From positions 1,116,001-1,180,000 of the forward strand of contig OY987233.1 in assembly GCA_963920705.1 (NCBI GenBank): 64,000 nucleotides of DNA, given 5' to 3'. A program made the position numbers and the translations under genes. Within the stretch, counting starts at the first letter, position 1. The number at the start of each line of letters is the position of its first letter. The stretch comes from Odiellus spinosus (Eukaryota > Arthropoda > Arachnida > Opiliones > Phalangiidae). This document shows, in pieces, positions 38,781-52,239 of this stretch. The notes under the pieces were generated by a model that had not been told where the DNA came from, made no database searches, and saw only the letters and a program-made list of their open reading frames with translations.

Positions 38781-41330
38781 GTGAAATTTGTGGATCTACA
38801 CTTGGGAAATTTGTGGATCTACACTTGGGAAATTTGTGGATCTACACTTGGGAAAGTTGAGGATCTACACTTGGGAAATCTGTGGATCTACACTTGGGAA
38901 ATTTTTGGATCTACACTTGGGAAATTTGTGGGTCTACACTTTGCAAATTTGTGGATCTACACTTGGGAAATTTGTGGATCTACACTTGGGAAATTTTTGG
39001 ATCTACACTAGGGAAATTTGTGGATCTACACTTGGGAAATTTGTGGATCTACACTTGGGAAATTTTTGGATCTACACTAGGGAAATTTGTGGATCTACAC
39101 TTGGGAAATTTGTGGATCTATACAAAGGGAAATTTGTGGATCTATACAAAGCAAAATTTGGATCTATACTTGGATAATTTGTGGATCTATTCTTGGAAAA
39201 TTTGGGGATATATGCTTGGAAATTTGTTGATCTACACTTGGCAAATTTGTAAATCTAAACTTTAAAAATTTGTGGATCTACACTTGGGAAATTTGTGGAT
39301 TTACACTTGGCAAATTTGTGGATCTACACTTGGTTAATTTGTGGATCTACACTTGTCAAATTTGTGGATCTACACTTGCTAATTTGTGGATCTACACTTG
39401 GCAAATTTGTGGATCTACACTTGGGAAATTTGTGGATTTACACTTGGGAAATTTGTGGATCTACACTAGGGAAATTTGTGGATCTAAACTTGGGAAATTT
39501 GTGGATCTACACTTGGGAAATTTGTGGATCTACACTTTGCAAATTTGTGGATCTACACTTGGGAAATTTGTGGATCTACACTCGCAAATTTGTGGATCTA
39601 CACTTGGCAAATTTGTGGATCTAAACTTTAAAAATTTGTGGATCTACACTTGGGAAATTTGTGGATTTACACTTGGCAAATTTGTGGATCTACACTTGGT
39701 AAATTTGTGGATCTACACTTGGCAAATTTGTGGATCTACACTTGGTAAATTTGTGGATCTACACTTGGCAAATTTGTGGATCTACAGTTGGCAAATTTGT
39801 GGATCTACACTTGGCAAATTTGTGGATCTACACTTGGTAAATTTGTGGAATTACACTTGGGAAATTTGTGGATCTACACTTGGGAAATTTGTGGATCTAC
39901 ACTTGCAAATTTGTGGATCTACACTTGGCAAATTTGTGGATCTAAACTTTAAAAATTTGTGGATTTATACTTGGGAAATTTGTGGATTTATACTTGGGAA
40001 ATTTGTATATTTATACTTAGGAAATTTGTGGATTTATACTTGGGAAATTTGTGGATTTATACTTGGGAAATTTGTGGATTTATACTTGGGAAATTTGGAT
40101 TTATACTTAGGAAATTTGTGGATTTATACTTGGGAAATTTGTGGATTTATACTTGTGAAATTTTTGATTTTATACTTAGGAAATTTGTGGATTTTCTCTT
40201 GGCAAATTTGTAGATTTATACTTGGGAAAATTGTGGATTTATATTTGGGAAATTTGTGGATTTATATTGGGGAAATTTGTGGTTTTATACTTGGGAAATT
40301 TGTGGATTTATACTTAGGAAATTTGTGGATTTACACTTGGCAAATTTGTGGATCTACACTTGGTAAATTTGTGGATCTACACTTGGCAAATTTGTGGATC
40401 TACACTTGGCAAATTTATGGATCTACACTTGGCAAATTTTGTGGATCTACACATGGGAAATTTGTGGATCTACACTCGCAAATTTGTGGATCTACACTTG
40501 GCAAATTTGTGGATCTAAACTTTAAAAATTTGTGGATCTACACTTGGGAAATTTGTGGATTTACACTTGGCAAATTTGTGGATCTACACTTGGTAAATTT
40601 GTGGATCTACACTTGGGAAATTTGTGGATTTACACTTGGCAAATTTGTTTATCTACACTTGGTAAATTTGTGGATCTACACTTGGGAAATTTGTGGATCT
40701 ACACTTGGGAAATTTGTGGATCTACACTTACAAATTTGTGGATCTACACTTGGCAAATTTGTGGATCTAAACTTTAAAAATTTGTGGATCTACACTTGGG
40801 AAATTTGTGGATTTACACTTGGCAAATTTGTGGATCTACACTTGGTAAATTTGTGGATCTGCACTTGGCAAATTTGTGGATCTACACTTGGCAAATTTGT
40901 GGATCTACACTTGGGAAATTTGTGATTCTACACTTGGGAAATTTGTGGATCTACACTTGGCAAATTTGTGGATCTACACTTGGGAAATTTGTTTATCTAC
41001 ACTTGGGAAATTTGTGGATCTACACTTGTGAAATTTTTGGATCTACACTTGGGAAATTTGTGGATCTACACTTGGGAAATTTGTGGATCTACACTTGGGA
41101 AATTTGTGGATCTACTCTTGGGAAATTTGTGGATCTACACTAGGGAAATTTGTGGATCTACACTTGGGAAATTTGTGGATCTACACTTGGGAAATTTGTG
41201 GATCTATACTTGGAAAATTTGTGGATCTATTCTTGGAAAATTTGGGGATATATGCTTGGATATTTGTTGATCTATACTTGGGAAATATGTGTATCTATAC
41301 TTGGGATTTTTGGGGATCTACACTTGGCAA
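37300..41330 (+). repeat. 2.7-kb offset duplicate pair
   Basis: About 37,300-38,600 corresponds to about 40,120-41,330. The offset is 2,820 bp at the GGATTTTCTC motifs (near 37,372 and 40,192) and 2,728 bp after loss of four units near 40,600. Both carry CACATGGG, CACTCGCAAATTTG, CACTTACAAATTTG, GATCTGCAC and TTTGTGATTC. Confidence 0.85.
39959..40347 (+). repeat. GGATTTATAC class II block 16 (389 bp)
   Basis: Like block 15 with three fewer units, and with the same GTGGTTTTATAC and TACTTGTGAAATTTTTG variants. Confidence 0.87.
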
Positions 41331-43130
41331 ATTTGTGGATCTACACTTTGCAAATTTGTGGATCTACACTTGGGAAATTTGTGGATCTACACTTGTGAAA
41401 TTTGTGGAGCTACACTTGGGAAATTTGTGGATCTACACTTGGCAAATTTGTGGATCTACACTTGGGAAATTTGTGGGTCTACACTTTGCAAATTTGTGGA
41501 TCTACACTTGGGAAATTTGTGGATCTACACTTGGGAAATTTGTGGATCTACACTTGGGAAATTTTTGGATCTACACTTGGGAAATTTGTGGATCTACACT
41601 TGGGAAATTTGTGGATCTACACTTGGGAAATTTGTGGATCTACTCTTGGGAAATTTGTGGATCTACACTAGGGAAATTTGTGGATCTACACTTGGGAAAT
41701 TTGTGGATCTATACAAAGGGAAATTTGTGGATCTATACAAAGCAAAATTTGGATCTATACTTGGAAAATTTGTGGATCTATTCTTGGAAAATTTGGGGAT
41801 ATATGCTTGGATATTTGTTGATCTATACTTGGGAAATATGTGTATCTATACTTGGGATTTTTGGGGATCTACACTTGGCAAATTTGTGGATCTACACTTT
41901 GCAAATTTGTGGATCTACACTTGGGAAATTTGTGGATCTACACTTGTGAAATTTGTGGAGCTACACTTGGGAAATTTGTGGATCTACACTTGGCAAATTT
42001 GTGGATCTACACTTGGCAAATTTATGGATCTACACTTGGCAAATTTTGTGGATCTACACTTGGGAAATTTGTGGATCTACACTTGGGAAATTTGTGGATC
42101 TACACTTGGGAAATTTGTGGATCTACACTTGGGAAATTTGTGGATCTACACTTGGGAAATTTGTGGATCTACACTTGGGAAATTTGTGGAGCTACACTTG
42201 GGAAATTTGTGGATCTACACTTGGAAAATTTGTGGATCTACACTTGGGAAATTTGTGGATCTACACTTGGGAAATTTGTGGATATACACTTGGGAAATAT
42301 GTGGATCTACACTTGGGAAATATGTGGATCTACACTTGGGAAATTTGTGGATCTACACTTGGAAAATTTGTGGATCTACACTTGGGAAATTTGTGGATCT
42401 ACACTTGGGAAATTTGTGGATCTATACAAAGGTAAATTTGTGGATCTATACAAAGCAAAATTTGGATCTATACTTGGAAAATTTGTGGATCTATTCTTGG
42501 AAAATTTGGGGATATATGCTTGGATATTTGTTGATCTATACTTGGGAAATATGTGTATCTATACTTGGGATTTTTGGGGATCTACACTTGGCAAATTTGT
42601 GGATCTACACTTTGCAAATTTGTGGATCTACACTTGGGAAATTTGTGGATCTACACTTGTGAAATTTGTGGAGCTACACTTGGGAAATTTGTGGATCTAC
42701 ACTTGGCAAATTTGTGGATCTACACTTGGCAAATTTATGGATCTACACTTGGCAAATTTTGTGGATCTACACTTGGGAAATTTGTGGATCTACACTTGGG
42801 AAATTTGTGGATCTACACTTGGGAAATTTGTGGATCTACACTTGGGAAATTTGTGGATCTACACTTGGGAAATTTGTGGAGCTACACTTGGGAAATTTGT
42901 GGATCTACACTTGGAAAATTTGTGGATCTACACTTGGGAAATTTGTGGATCTACACTTGGGAAATTTGTGGATATACACTTGGGAAATATGTGGATCTAC
43001 ACTTGGGAAATATGTGGATCTACACTTGGGAAATTTGTGGATCTACACTTGGAAAATTTGTGGATCTACACTTGGGAAATTTGTGGATCTACACTTGGGA
43101 AATTTGTGGTTCTACACTTGGGAAATTTGT
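41200..43130 (+). repeat. 551-bp and 713-bp offset tandem copies
   Basis: The run GTGTATCTATAC to GGAGCTAC occurs at about 41,289-41,402, 41,840-41,953 and 42,553-42,666. Offsets are 551 bp (24 units less one base) and 713 bp (exactly 31 units). The 713-bp pair is about 41,690-42,410 and 42,410-43,130. One difference is TACAAAGGG at 41,712 against TACAAAGGT at 42,425. Confidence 0.87.
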
Positions 43131-43243
43131 GGATCTACACTTGGTAAATTTGTGGATCTACACTTGGCAAATTTGTGGATCTACACTTGGGAAATTTGTG
43201 GATCTACACTTTGGAAATTTGTGGATCTACACTTGGGAAATTT

Positions 43244-43611
43244 GTGGATTTATACTTGGGAAATTTGTGGATTTATACTTGGGAAATTTGTGGATTTATA
43301 CTTGGGAAATTTTTGGATTTATACTTGGGAAATTTGTATATTTATACTTAGGAAATTTGTGGATTTACACTTGGGAAATTTGTGGATTTATACTTGGGAA
43401 AGTTGTGGATTTATACTTGGGAAATTTGTGGATTTATACTTAGGAAATTTGTGGATTTTCTCTTGGCAAATTTGTAGATTTATACTTGGGAAAATTGTGA
43501 ATTTATATTTGGGAAATTTGTGGATTTATATTGGGGAAATTTGTGGATTTATACTTGGGAAATTTGTGGATTTATACTTAGGAAATTTGTGGATTTACAC
43601 TTGGCAAATTT
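43244..43611 (+). repeat. GGATTTATAC class II block 17 (368 bp)
   Basis: Sixteen units with GGGAAAGTTG, GGATTTTCTC, a TTGTGAATTTATATTTGGG unit and TATATTGGGG, then GGATTTACAC. It starts after a plain GGATCTACAC unit and lacks the AAACTTTAAAAATTTG entry. Confidence 0.88.
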
Positions 43612-44095
43612 GTGGATCTACACTTTTTAAATTTGTGGATCTACACTTGGGAAATTTGTGGATCTACACTTGGGAAATTTGTGGATCTACACTTGGGAAA
43701 TTTGTGGATCTACACTTGGGAAATTTGTGGATCTACACTTGGGAAATTTGTGGATCTACACTTGTGAAATTTGTGGAGCTACACTTGGGAAATTTGTGGA
43801 TCTACACTTGGCAAATTTGTGGATCTACACTTGGCAAATTTATGGATCTACACTTGGCAAATTTTGTGGATCTACACTTGGGAAATTTGTGGATCTACAC
43901 TTGGGAAATTTGTGGATCTACACTTGGGAAATTTGTGGATCTACACTTGGGAAATTTGTGGATCTACACTTGTGAAATTTGTGGAGCTTCACTTGGGAAA
44001 TTTGTGGATCTACACTTGGGAAATTTGTGGATCTACACTTGGGAAATTTGTGGATCTACACTTGGCAAATTTGTGGATCTACACTTTAAAAATTT

Positions 44096-44440
44096 GTGGA
44101 TTTATACTTGGGAAATTTGTGGATTTATACTTGGGAAATTTTTGGATTTATACTTGGGAAATTTGTATATTTATACTTAGGAAATTTGTGGATTTACACT
44201 TGGGAAATTTGTGGATTTATACTTGGGAAAGTTGTGGATTTATACTTGGGAAATTTGTGGATTTATACTTAGGAAATTTGTGGATTTTCTCTTGGCAAAT
44301 TTGTAGATTTATACTTGGGAAAATTGTGAATTTATATTTGGGAAATTTGTGGATTTATATTGGGGAAATTTGTGGATTTATACTTGGGAAATTTGTGGAT
44401 TTATACTTAGGAAATTTGTGGATTTACACTTGGCAAATTT
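44096..44440 (+). repeat. GGATTTATAC class II block 18 (345 bp)
   Basis: Fifteen units, entered from CACTTTAAAAATTTG (without the extra A of AAACTTTAAAAA). It contains TTGTGAATTTATATTTGGG like block 17 and ends before a CACATTTTAAATTTG unit. Confidence 0.88.
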
Positions 44441-45474
44441 GTGGATCTACACATTTTAAATTTGTGGATCTACACTTGGTAAATTTGTGGATCTACACTT
44501 GGCAAATTTGTGGATCTACACTTGGCAAATTTGTGGATCTACACTTGGCAAATTTGTGGATCTACACTTGGGAAATTTGTGGATCTACACTTGGGAAATT
44601 TGTGGATCTACACTTGGGAAATTTGTGGGTCTACACTTTGCAAATTTGTGGATCTACACTTGGCAAATTTGTGGATCTACACTTGGCAAATTTGTGGATC
44701 TACACTTGGCAAATTTGTGGATCTACACTTGGCAAATTTGTGGATCTACACTAGGAAAATTTGTGGATCTACACTTGGGAAATTTGTGGATCTACACTTG
44801 GGAAATTTGTGGGTCTAAACTTTGCAAATTTGTGGATCTACACTTGGGAAATTTGTGGATCTACACTTGGGAAATTTGTGGATCTACACTTGGGAAATTT
44901 GTGGATCTACTCTTGGGAAATTTGTGGATCTACACTAGGGAAATTTGTGGATCTACACTTGGGAAATTTGTGGATCTATACAAAGGGAAATTTGTGGATC
45001 TATACAAAGCAAAATTTGGATCTATACTTGGAAAATTTGTGGATCTATTCTTGGAAAATTTGGGGATATATGCTTGGATATTTGTTGATCTATACTTGGG
45101 AAATATGTGTATCTATACTTGGGATTTTTGGGGATCTACACTTGGCAAATTTGTGGATCTACACTTTGCAAATTTGTGGATCTACACTTGGGAAATTTGT
45201 GGACCTACACTTGTGAAATTTGTGGAGCTACACTTGGGAAATTTGTGGATCTACACTTGGGAAATTTGTGTATCTACACTTGGGAAATTTGTGGGTCTAC
45301 ACTTTGCAAATTTGTGGATCTACACTTGGGAAATTTGTGGATCTACACTTGGGAAATTTGTGGATCTACACTTGGGAAATTTGTGGAACTACACTTGGGA
45401 AATTTGTGGATCTACACTTGGGAAATTTGTTAATCTACACTTGGGAAATTTCTGGATCTACACTTGGGAATTTT

Positions 45475-45727
45475 GTGGATTTATACTTGGTAAATTTGTG
45501 GATTTATACTTGGGAAATTTGTGGATTTATACTTGGGAAATTTGTGGATTTATACTTGGGAAATTTGTGGATTTATATTTGGGAAATTTGTTTATTTATA
45601 CTTGGGAAATTTGTGGATTTATGCTTGGGAAATTTGTGGATTTATACTTGGGAAATTTGTGGATTTATACTTGGGAAATTTGTGGATTTATACTTAGGAA
45701 ATTTGTGGATTTACACTTGGCAAATTT
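45475..45727 (+). repeat. GGATTTATAC class I block 19 (253 bp)
   Basis: Eleven units in the class I order, entered through a GGGAATTTTG unit instead of GGAAAGTTTG; block 22 shares this entry. Confidence 0.9.
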
Positions 45728-46319
45728 GTGGATCTACACTTGGTAAATTTGTGGATCTACACTTGGGAAATATGTGGATCTACACTTGGGAAATATGTGG
45801 ATCTACACTTGGCAAATTTGTGGATCTACACTTGGAAAATTTGTGGATCTACACTTGGGAAATTTGTGGATCTACACTTGGGAAATTTGTGGGTCTACAC
45901 TTTGCAAATTTGTGGATCTACACTTGGCAAATTTGTGGATCTACACTTGGTAAATTTGTGGATCTACACTTGGCAAATTTGTGGATCTACACTTGGCAAA
46001 TTTGTGGATCTACACTTGGCAAATTTGTGGATCTACACTAGGCAAATTTGTGGATCTACACTTGGGAAATTTGTGGATCTACACTTGGGAAATTTGTGGA
46101 TCGACACTTGGGAAATTTGTGGGTCTACACTTTGCAAATTTGTGGATCTACACTTGGCAAATTTGTGGATCTACACTTGGCAAATTTGTGGATCTACATT
46201 TGGCAAATTTGTGGATCTACATTTGGGAAATTTGTGGATCTACACTTGGCAAATTTGTGGATCTACACTTGGGAAATTTGTGGATCTACACTTGGGAAAT
46301 TTGTGGATCTACACTTGGG

Positions 46320-48380
46320 AAATTTTTGGATCTACACTTGGGAAATTTGTGGATCTACACTTGGGAAATTTGTGGATCTACACTTGGCAAATTTGTGGAT
46401 CTACACTTGGGAAATTTGTGGATCTACACTTGGGAAATTTGTGGATCTACACTTGGGAAATTTGTGGATCTATACAAAGGGAAATTTGTGGATCTATACA
46501 AAGCAAAATTTGGATCTATACTTGGAAAATTTGTGGATCTATTCTTGGAAAATTTGGGGATATATGCTTGGATATTTGTTGATCTATACTTGGGAAATAT
46601 GTGTATCTATACTTGGGATTTTTGGGGATCTACACTTGGCAAATTTGTGGATCTACACTTTGCAAATTTGTGGATCTACACTTGGGAAATTTGTGGATCT
46701 ACACTTGCAAATTTGTGGATCTACACTTGGCAAATTTATGGATATAAACTTTAAAAATTTGTGGATCTACACTTGGGAAATTTGTGGATCTACACTTGGC
46801 AAATTTGTGGATCTACACTTGGGAAATTTGTGGATCTACACTTGTGAAATTTGTGGAGCTACACTTGGGAAATTTGTGGATCTACACTTGGGAAATTTGT
46901 GGATCTACACTTGGGAAATTTGTGGATATACACTTGGGAAATATGTGGATCTACACTTGGGAAATATGTGGATCTACACTTGGGAAATTTGTGGATCTAC
47001 ACTTGGAAAATTTGTGGATCTACACTTGGGAAATTTGTGGATCTACACTTGGGAAATTTGTGGTTCTACACTTGGGAAATTTGTGGATCTACACTTGGCA
47101 AATTTGTGGATCTACACTTGGCAAATTTGTGGATCTACACTTGGCAAATTTGTCGATCTACACTTGGGAAATTTGTGGATCTACACTTGGGAAATTTGTG
47201 GATCTAAACTTGAAAATTTGTGGATCTACACTTGGGAAATTTGTTTGTCTACACTTTGCAAATTTGTGGATCTACACTTGGGAAATTAATGGATCTACAC
47301 TTGGGAAATTTGTGGATGTACACTTGGGAAATTTTTGGATCTACACTTGGGAAATTTTTGGATCTACACTTGGGAAATTTGTGGATCTACACTTGGGAAA
47401 TTTGTGGATCTACACTTGGCAAATTTGTGGATCTACACTTGGGAAATTTGTGGATCTACACTTGGGAAATTTGTGGATCTACACTTGGGAAATTTGTGGA
47501 TCTATACAAAGGGAAATTTGTGGATCTATACAAAGCAAAATTTGGATCTATACTTGGAAAATTTGTGGATCTATTCTTGGAAAATTTGGGGATATATGCT
47601 TGGATATTTGTTGATCTATACTTGGGAAATATGTGTATCTATACTTGGGATTTTTGGGGATCTACACTTGGCAAATTTGTGGATCTACACTTTGCAAATT
47701 TGTGGATCTACACTTGCAAATTTGTGGATCTACACTTGCAAATTTGTGGATCTACACTTGGCAAATTTATGGATATAAACTTTAAAAATTTGTGGATCTA
47801 CACTTGGCAAATTTGTGGATCTACACTTGGGAAATTTGTGGATCTACACTTGTGAAATTTGTGGAGCTACACTTGGGAAATTTGTGGATCTACACTTGGG
47901 AAATTTGTGGATCTACACTTGGGAAATTTGTGGATATACACTTGGGAAATATGTGGATCTACACTTGGGAAATATGTGGATCTACACTTGGGAAATTTGT
48001 GGATCTACACTTGGAAAATTTGTGGATCTACACTTGGGAAATTTGTGGATCTACACTTGGGAAATTTGTGGTTCTACACTTGGGAAATTTGTGGATCTAC
48101 ACTTGGCAAATTTGTGGATCTACACTTGGCAAATTTGTGGATCTACACTTGGCAAATTTGTCGATCTACACTTGGGAAATTTGTGGATCTACACTTGGGA
48201 AATTTGTGGATCTAAACTTGAAAATTTGTGGATCTACACTTGGGAAATTTGTTTGTCTACACTTTGCAAATTTGTGGATCTACACTTGGGAAATTAATGG
48301 ATCTACACTTGGGAAATTTGTGGATGTACACTTGGGAAATTTTTGGATCTACACTTGGGAAATTTGTGTATCTACACTTG
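46320..48380 (+). repeat. 1.0-kb tandem pair
   Basis: Copies at about 46,320-47,340 and 47,340-48,380. The offset is 1,032 bp at TACAAAG (46,473 and 47,505) and 1,008 bp from GGAGCTAC (46,855 and 47,863) onward. Shared rare units include TTTATGGATATAAAC, TTTGTCGATC (near 47,152 and 48,160) and GGAAATTAATGG. The related copy at 56.6-58.1 kb has this segment once. Confidence 0.88.
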
Positions 48381-49239
48381 GGAAATTTGTGGATCTACAC
48401 TTGGGAAATTTGTGGATCTACTCTTGGAAAATTTGTGGATCTACACTAGGGAAATTTGTGGATCTACACTTGGGAAATTTGTGGAACTACACTTGGGAAA
48501 TTTGTGGATCTACACTTGGGAAATTTGTGGATCTACACTTGGGAAATTTGTGGATCTACACTTGGAAAATTTGTGCATCTACACTTGGGAAATTTGTGGA
48601 TCTACACTTGGGAAATTTGTGGTTCTCCACTTTTTTAAATTTGTGGATCTACACTTGGCAAATTTGTTGATCTACACTTGGCAAATTTGTGGATCTACAC
48701 TTGGCAAATTTGTGGATCTACACTTGGGAAATTTGTGGATCTACACTTGGGAAATTTGTGGATCTAAACTTGAAAATTTGTGGATCTACACTTGGGAAAT
48801 TTGTTTGTCTACACTTTGCAAATTTGTGGATCTACACTTGGAAAATTTGTGGATCTACACTTGGGAAATTTGTGGATGTACACTTGGGAAAATTTTGGAT
48901 CTACACTTGGGAAATTTGTGGATCTACACTTGGGAAATTTGTGGATCTACTCTTGGAAAATTTGTGGATGTACACTTGGGAAAATTTTGGATCTACACTT
49001 GGGAAATTTGTGTATCTACACTTGGGAAATTTGTGGATCTACACTTGGGAAATTTGTGGATCTACTCTTGGAAAATTTGTGGATCTACACTAGGGAAATT
49101 TGTGGATCTACACTTGGGAAATTTGTGGAACTACACTTGGGAAATTTGTGGATCTACACTTGAAAAATTTGTGGATCTACTCTTGGGAAACTTGTTAATC
49201 TACACTTGGGAAATTTCTGGATCTACACTTGGGAAGTTT

Positions 49240-49492
49240 GTGGATTTATACTTTTTAAATTTGTGGATTTATACTTGGGAAATTTGTGGATTTATACTTG
49301 GGAAATTTGTGGATTTATACTTGGGAAATTTGTGGATTTATATTTGGGAAATTTGTTTATTTATACTTGGGAAATTTGTGGATTTATGCTTGGGAAATTT
49401 GTGGATTTATACTTGGGAAATTTGTGGATTTATACTTGGGAAATTTGTGGATTTATACTTAGTAAATTTGTGGATTTACACTTGGCAAATTT
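49240..49492 (+). repeat. GGATTTATAC class I block 20 (253 bp)
   Basis: Eleven units in the class I order. Its first unit reads TACTTTTTAAATTTG where others have TACTTGGTAAATTTG, and its exit unit has TTAGTAAATTT for TTAGGAAATTT. Confidence 0.9.
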
Positions 49493-52220
49493 GTGGATCT
49501 ACACTTGGTAAATTTGTGGATCTACACTTGGCAAATTTGTGGATCTACACTTGGGAAATTTGTGGATCTACACTTGGGAAATTTGTGGATCTACACTTGG
49601 GAAATTTGTGGATCTACACTTGGGAAATTTGTGGGTCTACACTTTGCAAATTTGTGGATCTACACTTGGCAAATTTGTGGATCTACACTTGGTAAATTTG
49701 TGGATCTACACTTGGCAAATTTGTGGATCTACACTTGGCAAATTTGTGGATCTACACTAGGCAAATTTGTGGATCTACACTTGGGAAATTTGTGGATCTA
49801 CACTTGGGAAATTTGTGGATCTACACTTGGGAAATTTGTGGATCTACACTTGGGAAATTTTTGGATCTACACTTGGGAAATTTGTGGATCTACACTTGGG
49901 AAATTTGTGGATCTACACTTGGGAAATTTGTGGATCTACTCTTGGGAAATTTGTGGATCTACACTAGGGAAATTTGTGGGTCTACACTTGGGAAATTTGT
50001 GGATCTATACAAAGGGAAATTTGTAGATCTATACAAAGCAAAATTTGGATCTATACTTGGAAAATTTGTGGATCTATTCTTGGAAAATTTGGGGATATAT
50101 GCTTGGATATTTGTTGATCTATACTTGGGAAATATGTGTATCTATACTTGGGATTTTTGGGGATCTACACTTGGCAAATTTGTGGATCTACACTTTGCAA
50201 ATTTGTGGATCTACACTTGGGAAATTTGTGGATCTACACTTGCAAATTTGTGGATCTACACTTGGCAAATTTATGGATCTAAACTTTAAAAATTTGTGGA
50301 TCTACACTTGGGAAATTTGTGGATCTACACTTGGCAAATTTGTGGATCTACACTTGGCAAATTTGTGGATCTACACTTGGGAAATTTGTGGATCTACACT
50401 TGGGAAATTTGTGGATCTACACTTGGGAAATTTGTGGATCTACACTTGGGAAATTTGTGGATCTACACTTGGGAAATTTGTGGATCTACACTTGGGAAAT
50501 TTGTGGATCTACACTTGGGAAATTTTTGGATCTACACTTGGGAAATTTGTGGGTCTATACAAAGGGAAATTTGTGGATCTATACAAAGCAAAATTTGGAT
50601 CTATACTTGGAAAATTTGTGGATTTATTCTTAGAAAATTTGGGGATATATGCTTGGAAATTTGTTGATCTGTACTTGGGAAATATGTGTATCTATACTTG
50701 GGATTTTTGTGGATCTACACTTGGCAAATTTGTGGATCTACACTTTGCAAATTTGTGGATCTACACTTGGGAAATTTGTGGATCTACACTTGGGAAATTT
50801 GTGGATCTACACTTGGGAAATTTGTGGATCTACACATGGGAAATTTGTGGATCTACACTTGGTAAATTTGTGGATCTACACTTGGCAAATTTGTGGATCT
50901 ACACTTGGCAAATTTGTGGATCTACACTTGGGAAATTTGTGGATCTACACTTGGGAAATTTGTGGATCTACACTTGGGAAATTTGTGGATCTACACTTGG
51001 GAAATTTGTGGGTCTACACTTTGCAAATTTGTGGATCTACACTTGGCAAATTTGTGGATCTACACTTGGTAAATTTGTGGATCTACACTTGGCAAATTTG
51101 TGGATCTACACTTGGCAAATTTGTGGATCTACACTAGGCAAATTTGTGGATCTACACTTGGGAAATTTGTGGATCTACACTTGGGAAATTTGTGGATCTA
51201 CACTTGGGAAATTTGTGGATCTACACTTGGGAAATTTTTGGATCTACACTTGGGAAATTTGTGGATCTACACTTGGGAAATTTGTGGATCTACACTTGGG
51301 AAATTTGTGGATCTACTCTTGGGAAATTTGTGGATCTACACTAGGGAAATTTGTGGATCTACACTTGGGAAATTTGTGGATCTATACAAAGGGAAATTTG
51401 TAGATCTATACAAAGCAAAATTTGGATCTATACTTGGAAAATTTGTGGATCTATTCTTGGAAAATTTGGGGATATATGCTTGGATATTTGTTGATCTATA
51501 CTTGGGAAATATGTGTATCTATACTTGGGATTTTTGGGGATCTACACTTGGCAAATTTGTGGATCTACACTTTGCAAATTTGTGGATCTACACTTGGGAA
51601 ATTTGTGGATCTACACTTGCAAATTTGTGGATCTACACTTGGCAAATTTATGGATCTAAACTTTAAAAATTTGTGGATCTACACTTGGGAAATTTGTGGA
51701 TCTACACTTGGCAAATTTGTGGATCTACACTTGGCAAATTTGTGGATCTACACTTGGGAAATTTGTGGATCTACACTTGGGAAATTTGTGGATCTACACT
51801 TGGGAAATTTGTGGATCTACACTTGGGAAATTTGTGGATCTACACTTGGGAAATTTGTGGATCTACACTTGGGAAATTTGTGGATCTACACTTGGGAAAT
51901 TTTTGGATCTACACTTGGGAAATTTGTGGGTCTATACAAAGGGAAATTTGTGGATCTATACAAAGCAAAATTTGGATCTATACTTGGAAAATTTGTGGAT
52001 TTATTCTTAGAAAATTTGGGGATATATGCTTGGAAATTTGTTGATCTGTACTTGGGAAATATGTGTATCTATACTTGGGATTTTTGTGGATCTACACTTG
52101 GCAAATTTGTGGATCTACACTTTGCAAATTTGTGGATCTACACTTGGGAAATTTGTGGATCTACACTTGGGAAATTTGTGGATCTACACTTGGGAAATTT
52201 GTGGATCTACACTTGGGAAA
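49480..52220 (+). repeat. 1.38-kb tandem pair
   Basis: Copies at about 49,480-50,850 and 50,850-52,220 at a constant offset of 1,377 bp, over two TACAAAG clusters each (50,008 and 51,385; 50,558 and 51,935), a TTGTAGATCTATAC unit (50,022 and 51,399) and GATCTGTAC. The offset is not a whole number of 23-bp units (60 units would be 1,380). Confidence 0.9.
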
Positions 52221-52239
52221 TTTGTGGATCTACACTTGG

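Larger units (their letters stand above)
43244..44440 (+). repeat. 829-bp offset pair of class II blocks
   Basis: Blocks 17 and 18 share GGATTTTCTC at 43,452 and 44,281, an offset of 829 bp (36 units plus one base). Between them lies a run of near-consensus units with a GGAGCTAC landmark near 43,776 and a GGAGCTTC variant near 43,983. Confidence 0.8.
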
